Below are positions 1-5,528 of a stretch of DNA of 6,727 nucleotides, one piece after another. Origin of the DNA: an uncultured Shinella sp. (GTDB taxonomy: Bacteria; Pseudomonadota; Alphaproteobacteria; Rhizobiales; Rhizobiaceae); the NCBI GenBank assembly GCA_946481465.1, contig CAMLOC010000206.1, positions 1-6,727 on the forward strand. Direction: 5' to 3'. The notes below the pieces were generated by a model. It was not told the DNA's origin. It ran no database searches and was given only the letters and a program-made list of their open reading frames with translations. The position numbers and the translations under genes are program-made. Positions within the stretch are counted from its first letter, which is position 1; the number at the start of each line of letters is the position of its first letter.

Positions 1-864
1 CCGCCGATTGTGCGATATCAGGATGAGCACGACAACCGTGGCGATGTAGGGAAGCGCCGACAGGAACTGCGAGGGGATGCCAATGCCGAGCGCCTGGGCG
101 TGCAACTGGCTGATCGACACCGCGCCGAAGAGATAGCCGCCCGCCAGCAGCCGCCAGGGCCGCCAGGAGGCGAAGACGACGAGCGCCAGCGCGATCCAGC
201 CGCGCCCGGCCGACATGTTCTCCACCCATTGCGGCGTATAGACCAGCGAGAGCTGGGCGCCGGCAAGCCCCGCGCAGGCGCCGCCGAACATGACGGCGAG
301 ATAGCGCGTGCGGATGACGTGGATGCCGAGGGCATGGGCCGAGGCATGGCTGTCGCCGATCGCCCGCACCTTCAGGCCCGCGCGGCTGCGGAACAGGAAC
401 CAGTTGACGCCGAAGACGAGCGCGATCGACAGGTAGAAGATGATGTCCTGCCTGAAGAGCAGCGGCCCGAGGAACGGAATGTCCGACAGGAGCGGGATGG
501 CGATCGGCTGGAGTTTTATGCCGGACATGCCGACATAGGGCTCGCCGATCTGGCCGGAAATGCCGAGGCCGAGAATGGTGAGCGCAAGGCCGGTCGCCAC
601 CTGGTTGGCGACGAGCGTCAGCGTCAGGAAGCCGAAGAGCAGCGAGAACAGCGCGCCGCAGGCAATGCCCGCGAGGACGCCGATATAGGGGGAGCCGGTC
701 GCCTGCGTTGCCGCGAAGGCCAGCACGGCGCCCATCACCATCATGCCCTCGACGCCGAGATTGAGCACGCCGGCCCGCTCGCTGACGAGTTCGCCGAGGG
801 AGGCCAGCACCAGCGGCGTCGCCGCGGTGATGACGGTCAGGAGGATCGCTTCGACGATACCCAT
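1..864 (-). CDS. ABC transporter permease, BmpA-type nucleoside importer family, second permease (C-terminus cut by window edge)
   Basis: Inner-membrane permease of the branched-chain amino acid/sugar-like superfamily, in the subgroup found in BmpA-dependent nucleoside importers (NupQ/YufQ type). Reading the minus strand from the ATG at 864-862 gives 288 uninterrupted codons reaching position 1 with no stop. Homologues run to roughly 300-320 residues, so only the C-terminal tail should be missing. The N-terminus carries the family block around residues 19-48, including LASLGELVSERAG followed by VLNLGVEGMMVMGAV. Hydrophobic segments follow at about 61-83, 92-104, 141-158, 189-208, 222-235 and 268-284. 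The start codon overlaps the stop of the preceding permease by one base (TGATG), which suggests translational coupling, and a GGAG sits about eight bases upstream. It should pair with the first permease to form the channel. Family assignment is firm; the substrate (nucleoside or purine) is inferred from family only. Confidence 0.9.
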   Translation of the reverse strand, partial: MGIVEAILLTVITAATPLVLASLGELVSERAGVLNLGVEGMMVMGAVLAFAATQATGSPYIGVLAGIACGALFSLLFGFLTLTLVANQVATGLALTILGLGISGQIGEPYVGMSGIKLQPIAIPLLSDIPFLGPLLFRQDIIFYLSIALVFGVNWFLFRSRAGLKVRAIGDSHASAHALGIHVIRTRYLAVMFGGACAGLAGAQLSLVYTPQWVENMSAGRGWIALALVVFASWRPWRLLAGGYLFGAVSISQLHAQALGIGIPSQFLSALPYIATVVVLILISHNRR

Positions 865-1958
865 CAGTGCGCTCCGCCTTCGCTGGACCGGCTGAACCGC
901 GAGAAGACCAGCCGGATCTTGTATTGGATGAGCGTGTCGCAGGACAGCACGAAGAACAGCAGCAGCCCCTGGAAGACGCGCGTCACCTTGTCGGAAACGC
1001 TGAGCGTCAGCTGCACCGCCTCGCCGCCGACATAGGTGAGCGCCAGGAACAGGCCTGCGGCGATGATGCCGAGCGGATTGAGGCGGCCGAGGAAAGCGAC
1101 GATGATGGCGGTGAAGCCGTAGCCGGGCGAGATGATCGGCTGCAATTTGCCGATCGTGCCGCTGACCTCGGAAATGCCGGCAAGGCCGGCGAGCGCGCCG
1201 GACAGCAGCATCGAGAACCAGATCATGCGCTTCGACGAGAAGCCGGCGAAGCGCCCTGCCCGCTCCGACTGGCCGAGCACCGTGATCTCGAAGCCCTTCA
1301 GCGTGTAACGCATCATGAGCCATAGGCCGACGGCGGCGAGAATGGCGAAGGCGAAACCGAGATTGGCCCTGCCCGACGCGATGAGCTCGGGAAGGATCGC
1401 CTCCGGCGCGAAATCGCGCGTCACGGGGAAATTGTAGGCGTCCGGGCTGCGCCAGGGGCCGCGCACCAGCCAGTCGAGGAAGAGCTGGGCGATATAGACC
1501 AGCATCAGGCTCGTCAGGATCTCGTTGGTGTTCATATGCGCCTTGAGAAAGGCGGGAACGGCGGCATAGAGCGCGCCGCCGATCATGCCGAAGACCAGCA
1601 TCAGGGGCAGGACGAGCGAGGAATGCCATTCATGGAAGACGACGGGCACGATGGCGCCGGCAATGGCGCCCATGATGAACTGGCCCTCGGCACCGATGTT
1701 CCAGTTGTTCGAGCGGTAGCAGATCGAAAGGCCCGCGCCGATGAGGATCAGCGGCGCGGCCTTGATGGCGATCTCGTGCAGCGACCAGATGTCGAGCAGC
1801 GGCTCGATGAAGAAGCTGTAGAGCGCCGAGACCGGATCCTTGCCGATCAGCGCGAACATGATGCCGCCGGCGATCACCGTCAGGCCGAGCGCGAGGAACG
1901 GCGAGAGGATGGAGTAGAGCGTCGAGGCATTGGCGCGCTTTTCAAGCTCAATGCGCAT
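864..1958 (-). CDS. ABC transporter permease, BmpA-type nucleoside importer family, first permease
   Basis: A 364-residue inner-membrane permease of the NupP/YufP type, the usual partner of the smaller second permease downstream. Visible features are a cytoplasmic N-terminus (residues 1-14), a first hydrophobic helix at about 15-38, the family-typical NWNIGAEGQFIMGAIAG block at 85-101, the NTNEILTSLMLVYIAQLF segment at 143-160, and GFTAIIVAFLGRLNPLG at 281-297. Further hydrophobic stretches lie at about 114-136, 200-215, 246-264, 297-310 and 328-340. The start at 1958 is supported by GAGGTG a few bases upstream, and it places the start 11 bases inside the end of the ATPase gene. The stop shares one base with the next gene's ATG. 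Length and gene order match the family. Nucleoside import is the best-characterised activity of these systems (for example B. subtilis NupNOPQ), but the actual substrate cannot be read from the permease. Confidence 0.92.
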   Translation of the reverse strand: MRIELEKRANASTLYSILSPFLALGLTVIAGGIMFALIGKDPVSALYSFFIEPLLDIWSLHEIAIKAAPLILIGAGLSICYRSNNWNIGAEGQFIMGAIAGAIVPVVFHEWHSSLVLPLMLVFGMIGGALYAAVPAFLKAHMNTNEILTSLMLVYIAQLFLDWLVRGPWRSPDAYNFPVTRDFAPEAILPELIASGRANLGFAFAILAAVGLWLMMRYTLKGFEITVLGQSERAGRFAGFSSKRMIWFSMLLSGALAGLAGISEVSGTIGKLQPIISPGYGFTAIIVAFLGRLNPLGIIAAGLFLALTYVGGEAVQLTLSVSDKVTRVFQGLLLFFVLSCDTLIQYKIRLVFSRFSRSSEGGAH

Positions 1959-3519
1959 GGGCCACCTCGCCTTCCGTCTTGCCGTACATGCCGCCCATCA
2001 GCAGGCCGATCTTCTCGCGGGTCATTTCGTGCGCCGGATAGGCGTCGGACAGCCGCCCCTCGCTGATGACGGCGATCTCGGTCGCGACTTCGAAGATCTC
2101 GTCGAGGTCCTGGCTGATCACCAGGACCGCCGAGCCCGCCTTGGCGAGATCGACGAGCGCCTGACGGATGCGGCTTGCCGCGCCCGCATCGACGCCCCAG
2201 GTCGGCTGGTTGACGATCAGCACCGCCGGCTGGCGGTCGAGTTCGCGCCCGACGATGTATTTCTGCAGGTTGCCGCCGGAAAGCGAGCCGGCCGCCGGGT
2301 TCTCGCCGCTCTTGCGCACGTCCATCGTCTCGGAAATGCGCCTGGAGGCGATGCGCACGACCGCATGGCGGATGACGCCGAGCACGCCGCCGGCAAGGAA
2401 CGTCTTGCGGTCCGACTGGTTGCGCGCCAGGACGAGATTGTCGGAGAGCGGCAGCGCGGGCACGGCGGCATGGCCGTGGCGCTCCTCCGGCACGAAGCCG
2501 GCGCCCATCAGCCGCCGCGCCGTGATGCCGAGATTGCCGGCCGCCTTGCCGCGGATGGAGACGGCGGCGGCATCCGGCACCGGATATTCGCCGGACAGCG
2601 CATCGAAAAGTTCGCCCTGGCCGTTGCCGGCGACCCCGGCGATCGCCAGGACCTCGCCGCCCCGCACCTTCAGACAGACATTCTTCAGCGCGACGGCAAA
2701 GGGCGTGCGCGCGGCAACGCTGAGGTGGCGGGCCTCGAGCAGCACATCGCCCTTGGTGTTGGTGCCGGCCGCCGTCACCGAGGCGACGTCGCTGCCGACC
2801 ATCATGCGCGCCAGCGAGGCCGGCGTTTCCCGGCGCGGATCGCAGGCGCCCGTCACCTTGCCGTGGCGCAGCACCGTGGCACGGTCGCAGATGCGCTGCA
2901 CCTCCTCGAGGCGGTGGCTGATATAGAGCACCGAGCGCCCCTCGGCCTTCAGCTTGGCCAGCGTCTCGAACAGCCGGTCGGCCTCCTGCGGCGTCAGCAC
3001 CGAGGTCGGCTCGTCGAGGATGATGAGTTCCGGGTTCTGCAGAAGCGCGCGCACGATCTCGATGCGCTGGCGCTCGCCGACGGAAAGGTCGGCGACATGC
3101 GCCTTCGGATCGAGCGGCAGGCCGTAGAGATGGGAGAGGCGCGAGGCCTCCTCCGCCACCTTGGAAAGTGATATGCCAGGGCTCAGCGACAGCGCGATGT
3201 TCTCGGCGACCGTCAGCGCCTCGAACAGCGAGAAATGCTGGAAGACCATGCCGATGCCCAGCCGGCGCGCGGCGCCCGGGCTTGCAATGCGCACGGGCTC
3301 GCCCTTCCACAGGATCTGCCCGCCGGTCGGCGCCAGGACGCCGAAGAGCATCTTGACGAGGGTGGATTTGCCCGCGCCGTTCTCGCCCAGCAGGGCGTGG
3401 ATTTCGCCGGGCTGGATATCGAGATCGATGGCGTTACACGCGGCAAACGAACCGAATAGCTTTGTCAGGCTGCGGACAGCCAGCAACGGGCTGCCCCCGG
3501 ACGCTCCAACGGCTGACAC
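1948..3519 (-). CDS. ABC transporter ATP-binding protein with two fused nucleotide-binding domains, sugar/nucleoside importer type
   Basis: A 523-residue cytoplasmic ATPase made of two tandem ABC domains, as in RbsA/MglA and the nucleoside-type NupO/YufO. The first domain is canonical: Walker A GENGAGKST (45-53), Q-loop Q94, signature LSVGERQRIE (145-154), Walker B LIILDEP (165-171) and switch His202. The second domain (about 260-515) is degenerate: the Walker A position reads GVAGNGQGE (295-303) without the usual lysine, the signature LSGGNLQK (413-420) is intact, Walker B reads VLIVNQP (433-439) with Asn-Gln for Asp-Glu, and the switch position is Gln470. This asymmetry is common in the family and implies one main hydrolytic site. 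Translation starts at a GTG (3519-3517) preceded by AGAGGGG four bases away. It lies 48 bases after the oxidoreductase stop and overlaps the first permease gene by 11 bases. It powers import through the two permeases. Confidence 0.93.
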   Translation of the reverse strand: MSAVGASGGSPLLAVRSLTKLFGSFAACNAIDLDIQPGEIHALLGENGAGKSTLVKMLFGVLAPTGGQILWKGEPVRIASPGAARRLGIGMVFQHFSLFEALTVAENIALSLSPGISLSKVAEEASRLSHLYGLPLDPKAHVADLSVGERQRIEIVRALLQNPELIILDEPTSVLTPQEADRLFETLAKLKAEGRSVLYISHRLEEVQRICDRATVLRHGKVTGACDPRRETPASLARMMVGSDVASVTAAGTNTKGDVLLEARHLSVAARTPFAVALKNVCLKVRGGEVLAIAGVAGNGQGELFDALSGEYPVPDAAAVSIRGKAAGNLGITARRLMGAGFVPEERHGHAAVPALPLSDNLVLARNQSDRKTFLAGGVLGVIRHAVVRIASRRISETMDVRKSGENPAAGSLSGGNLQKYIVGRELDRQPAVLIVNQPTWGVDAGAASRIRQALVDLAKAGSAVLVISQDLDEIFEVATEIAVISEGRLSDAYPAHEMTREKIGLLMGGMYGKTEGEVAHAH

Positions 3520-3567
3520 TCTTCCCCTCTTTCCTGTAGCCCAGTCCTGCCGTCCGTTCGGATCGTG
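3520..3567 (-). other. Short intergenic gap between the oxidoreductase and ABC ATPase genes
   Basis: This 48-base gap is the longest break inside the minus-strand gene run. It contains the ATPase ribosome binding site and a 4-bp inverted repeat (TCCG-TT-CGGA, 3553-3562) that is too short, and lacks a T-tract, for an intrinsic terminator. I see no convincing -35/-10 pair. Read-through from the oxidoreductase gene is the simplest view, but an internal promoter further up inside that gene cannot be excluded. Confidence 0.45.
3524..3535 (-). promoter_or_regulatory. Ribosome binding site supporting the GTG start of the ABC ATPase gene
   Basis: On the minus strand this stretch reads AGGAAAGAGGGG and ends four bases before the GTG at 3519-3517. 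It is the only strong Shine-Dalgarno-like sequence near the start. The next in-frame ATG is at codon 57, beyond Walker A, so the GTG start is well supported. Confidence 0.6.
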
Positions 3568-4539
3568 TCAGGGAATGAGCAACGTCGTTCCACTTGTTTT
3601 TCTTGCTTCCAGATCCGTGTGCGCGCGTCCCGCCTCCGCCAACGGATAGGTCTGATGAATATTGATACGCACTTTGTTGCTTTGCACAACATCAAAGAGC
3701 GAGTTTGCACATGCATCCAGCGCAGCGCGGGTCGCGATATAGGCGAAGAGCGTCGGGCGCGTGGCGTAGAGCGAGCCCTTCTGCGACAGCAGGCCTATGT
3801 TGAAGGCGTCGACCGGGCCGGAAGAATTGCCGAAGCTGACGAAGAGGCCGCGCGGCTTCAGGCAGTCCAGCGACTGCGGGAACGTGTCCTTGCCGACGGA
3901 ATCGTAGACGACGTCGACGCCCGCCCCGCCCGTCAGTTCGCGCACCCGCGCGACGAAGTCTTCCTTGCCGTAATCGATGACATGGTCGTAGCCGTTGGCC
4001 AGCGCCAGGTCGATCTTCGCCTGCGAGCCCGCCGTGCCGATGACCGTCGCGCCGAGCGCCTTCGCCCATTGCCCGGCAATCAGCCCGACGCCGCCGGCGG
4101 CCGCATGGAACAGCAGCACCGTGCCCGGCTTCACCTGGTAAGTCTGGAGCAGGAGATACTGCGCCGTCATGCCCTTCAGCATCATCGCCGCCGCCGTTTC
4201 GAGCGAGATGCCGTCCGGCACCTTCACCAGATGCCGCGTCGCGACATTGCGCTCGGCCGCATAGGCGCCGTCCGCCGACGCATAGGCAACGCGGTCGCCG
4301 ACGGCGAAATCCGTCACGCCCTCACCGAGCGCGGTGACCGTGCCCGCCCCTTCCTTGCCGGGAATGAACGGCGGATCGGCCTTGTAGAGGCCGGTGCGGA
4401 AATAGACGTCGATGAAATTGAGGCCGATGGCCGCCTGCCTGATCTGCACTTCGCCCGGGCCTGGCGCGGAAAGCGGCACATCCTCCAGCTTCAACACTTC
4501 CGGTCCGCCGAGACTGCGGACGACGATCGCCTTGGTCAT
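3568..4539 (-). CDS. Zinc-independent NADPH:quinone oxidoreductase family protein (medium-chain dehydrogenase/reductase)
   Basis: A 323-residue cytoplasmic enzyme of the quinone oxidoreductase branch of the MDR superfamily, close in length to E. coli QorA. These enzymes use NADPH to reduce quinones or other electrophilic carbonyl compounds. Visible family marks are a GroES-like N-terminal domain with NFIDVYFRTGLY (41-52) and GKEGAGTV (61-68), a nucleotide-binding AAAGGVG (146-152) at the start of the Rossmann domain, VDVVYDSVGKDTF (208-220), and a C-terminal SGTTLLIP. There are only two cysteines (226, 278) and no structural or catalytic zinc ligand set, as expected for this branch. The start at 4539 follows GGGAGGA with a six-base spacer. 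It begins 24 bases after the pcs stop, so co-transcription with pcs is likely. The physiological substrate is unknown, and no functional link to lipid synthesis or transport is visible. The family call is secure; quinone specificity is not. Confidence 0.93.
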   Translation of the reverse strand: MTKAIVVRSLGGPEVLKLEDVPLSAPGPGEVQIRQAAIGLNFIDVYFRTGLYKADPPFIPGKEGAGTVTALGEGVTDFAVGDRVAYASADGAYAAERNVATRHLVKVPDGISLETAAAMMLKGMTAQYLLLQTYQVKPGTVLLFHAAAGGVGLIAGQWAKALGATVIGTAGSQAKIDLALANGYDHVIDYGKEDFVARVRELTGGAGVDVVYDSVGKDTFPQSLDCLKPRGLFVSFGNSSGPVDAFNIGLLSQKGSLYATRPTLFAYIATRAALDACANSLFDVVQSNKVRINIHQTYPLAEAGRAHTDLEARKTSGTTLLIP

Positions 4540-4545
4540 CGAAAA

Positions 4546-4552
4546 TCCTCCC
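4546..4552 (-). promoter_or_regulatory. Strong Shine-Dalgarno sequence of the quinone oxidoreductase gene
   Basis: Minus-strand GGGAGGA, six bases upstream of the ATG at 4539-4537, inside the 24-base gap after pcs. It fixes the oxidoreductase start. The gap has no room for a terminator or a promoter, which supports a shared transcript with pcs. Confidence 0.7.
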
Positions 4553-4563
4553 GATTGTTGTTT

Positions 4564-5286
4564 CTACCGGCCGAGACTGGGAAAGACCTGCAGCACGGCG
4601 CCGACGACATAGAGATAGATCCCCGTCGCCACCACGCCCCAGACCACCCAGGCCGGCGTATCGAAATGCAGGAGCAGCGCATAGCCGCCGAGCAGCGCCC
4701 AGAGGAAGAAGACCGCCAGGTTCAACACCCGCAGCCGCTGGACGCGCACCGGATGCAGGAAGTTGATCGGCATGAAGGTGAGGAGGACGGAAACGAAGAC
4801 GATGATCGACGCCGTCAGTTCGCTCGCCTGGATGACGAACAGCGTGAACACCACCATGTTCCAGACGACGGGAAAGCCGGAGAAGAAATACTCGTCCGTC
4901 TTCATGCCCATATCCGCATAGTAGATGGCGCTCGACACGACGATGGCGCCCGCCGCCACGAAGGACCACGGCACGCCGATCATGCCGCTCTGGTAGAGCG
5001 CGAAAGCCGGCAGCAGCACGTAGGTCACGTAGTCGATGACATTGTCCAGCGTATCGCCGGACCAGTTCGGCAGCACTTCCTTGACCCGCACTTTCCGCGC
5101 GATCGGGCCGTCGATACCGTCGACCAGCAATGCAAGGCCCAGCCACCAGAACATGTCGACGAAGCGATGCTCGGCCGCGGCCACCACGCCGAGAAAGGCA
5201 AGGAACGAGCCCGACGCCGTCAGGATATGAACGGAAAAGGCACGAATCTCCGCGTAGGGTACGCGTTTGTAGTTGAAAAACTTCAT
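4564..5286 (-). CDS. pcs: Phosphatidylcholine synthase
   Basis: An integral inner-membrane enzyme that condenses choline with CDP-diacylglycerol to give phosphatidylcholine and CMP. This is the one-step PC pathway known from Sinorhizobium meliloti and other host-associated bacteria. From the start chosen here the protein has 240 residues, matching the roughly 240 of characterised rhizobial Pcs, and its N-terminus MKFFNYKRVPYAEIRAF is the one I recognise. The Pcs variant of the CDP-alcohol phosphotransferase motif, DGx2ARx12Gx3Dx3D, is complete at D59, G60, A63, R64, G77, D81 and D85. Hydrophobic segments at about 19-38, 42-57, 86-99, 105-122, 139-153, 157-178, 188-207 and 213-233 fit a multi-span protein. 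The reading frame stays open upstream to an ATG at 5370 (28 more residues), but that extension is hydrophilic, Pro/Arg/Gly-rich and absent from Pcs as I know it. GAAGGG lies just before 5286, rather close to the ATG. This is the first gene of the minus-strand run. Confidence 0.95.
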   Translation of the reverse strand: MKFFNYKRVPYAEIRAFSVHILTASGSFLAFLGVVAAAEHRFVDMFWWLGLALLVDGIDGPIARKVRVKEVLPNWSGDTLDNVIDYVTYVLLPAFALYQSGMIGVPWSFVAAGAIVVSSAIYYADMGMKTDEYFFSGFPVVWNMVVFTLFVIQASELTASIIVFVSVLLTFMPINFLHPVRVQRLRVLNLAVFFLWALLGGYALLLHFDTPAWVVWGVVATGIYLYVVGAVLQVFPSLGR

Positions 5287-5318
5287 AGCCCTTCGCGGTT
5301 CCATTCCCTGGGGTTTCA

Positions 5319-5333
5319 TCGGCGGCACGCCGA
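5319..5333 (-). repeat. Small GC-rich hairpin in the likely 5' leader of pcs
   Basis: A perfect 6-bp inverted repeat with a three-base loop (TCGGCG-TGC-CGCCGA on the minus strand) lies 33-47 bases upstream of the chosen pcs start. It directly abuts an alternative in-frame ATG at 5319-5317. There is no T-tract, so it is not a terminator. If the transcript starts upstream it could form in the leader RNA. Such short GC stems also arise by chance in GC-rich DNA, so function is uncertain. Confidence 0.35.
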
Positions 5334-5402
5334 CAGGCCCTCTTACGCGGTCACTGCCCGTAATATGCATTGATTGCCGGGCATCGCCAGTGCAAATCGG
5401 AA

Positions 5403-5413
5403 GCTTGGCAAGC
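5403..5413. repeat. Short inverted repeat in the divergent promoter region
   Basis: GCTTG-G-CAAGC is a perfect 5-bp inverted repeat around one central base, placed between the two divergent genes about 117 bases from the pcs start and 116 bases from the monooxygenase start. Size and position would suit a small operator, but I do not recognise it as the site of any named regulator, and a 5-bp repeat can easily occur by chance. Confidence 0.25.
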
Positions 5414-5517
5414 GACTTGGCGCCCTGCGCCGATTCATCCCATGGAAATTGCCTCTTTGCCGGCCTAGATTCTGCCGGTAGAAGCGACCCGAACCTGTGG
5501 GTAACGCTTGCCGCTTC

Positions 5518-5522
5518 GGAGG
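5518..5522 (+). promoter_or_regulatory. Shine-Dalgarno sequence fixing the start of the UbiH-like gene
   Basis: GGAGG, six bases before the ATG at 5529-5531. Together with the FAD-binding glycine motif beginning only ten codons later, this makes the start choice secure. Confidence 0.7.
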
Positions 5523-5528
5523 TCGGTC

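Larger units (their letters stand above)
5287..5528. promoter_or_regulatory. Divergent intergenic region between pcs and the UbiH-like gene
   Basis: This 242-base region separates two genes transcribed away from each other, so it should hold the promoters of both the pcs-led unit and the monooxygenase gene. Its middle part (about 5340-5480) is visibly more AT-rich than the flanking genes. I could not find a -35/-10 pair with good sequence and 16-18 base spacing for either gene. The best fragments are TTGCAC plus CATATT on the minus strand (spacing about 22, too long) and TTGCCG plus TAGAAG on the plus strand (spacing 16, poor -10). It contains a short inverted repeat at 5403-5413 and a hairpin near pcs at 5319-5333, listed separately. 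Promoter presence is inferred from gene layout, not from a recognised motif. Confidence 0.55.

Noticed and set aside
10..1035. A 341-codon plus-strand open frame opposite the two permease genes
   Set aside because: It covers the junction of two overlapping permease genes on the other strand, and its composition (charged, Arg/Glu/Asp/His-rich) mirrors hydrophobic membrane codons read backwards.
1930..3171. A 413-codon plus-strand open frame opposite the ABC ATPase gene
   Set aside because: The opposite strand encodes a complete two-domain ABC ATPase with all expected motifs. The plus-strand translation is low-complexity Arg/Ala/His/Asp-rich and has no recognisable family.
1880..3310. A 476-codon minus-strand frame in a different phase over the ATPase gene
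   Set aside because: It overlaps the true ATPase frame on the same strand, is dominated by Arg/Ala/Gly/Pro, and shows no domain; only the 1948-3519 frame gives Walker and signature motifs.
3553..3562. Inverted repeat TCCG-TT-CGGA between the oxidoreductase and ATPase genes, considered as a terminator
   Set aside because: The stem is only four base pairs with a two-base loop and no following T-run, so it cannot act as an intrinsic terminator.
3565..5373. A 602-codon open frame on the plus strand opposite the oxidoreductase and pcs genes
   Set aside because: It spans two well-recognised minus-strand genes and the gap between them. Its translation is Arg/Asp/Glu/His-rich with no domain I recognise, which is typical of the complementary strand of GC-rich genes with biased third positions.
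5460..5478. Inverted repeat CCGGC/GCCGG with a nine-base loop upstream of the UbiH-like gene, considered as an attenuator or operator
   Set aside because: A five-base GC stem is expected by chance at this base composition, and it has no T-tract, leader peptide or known binding motif.
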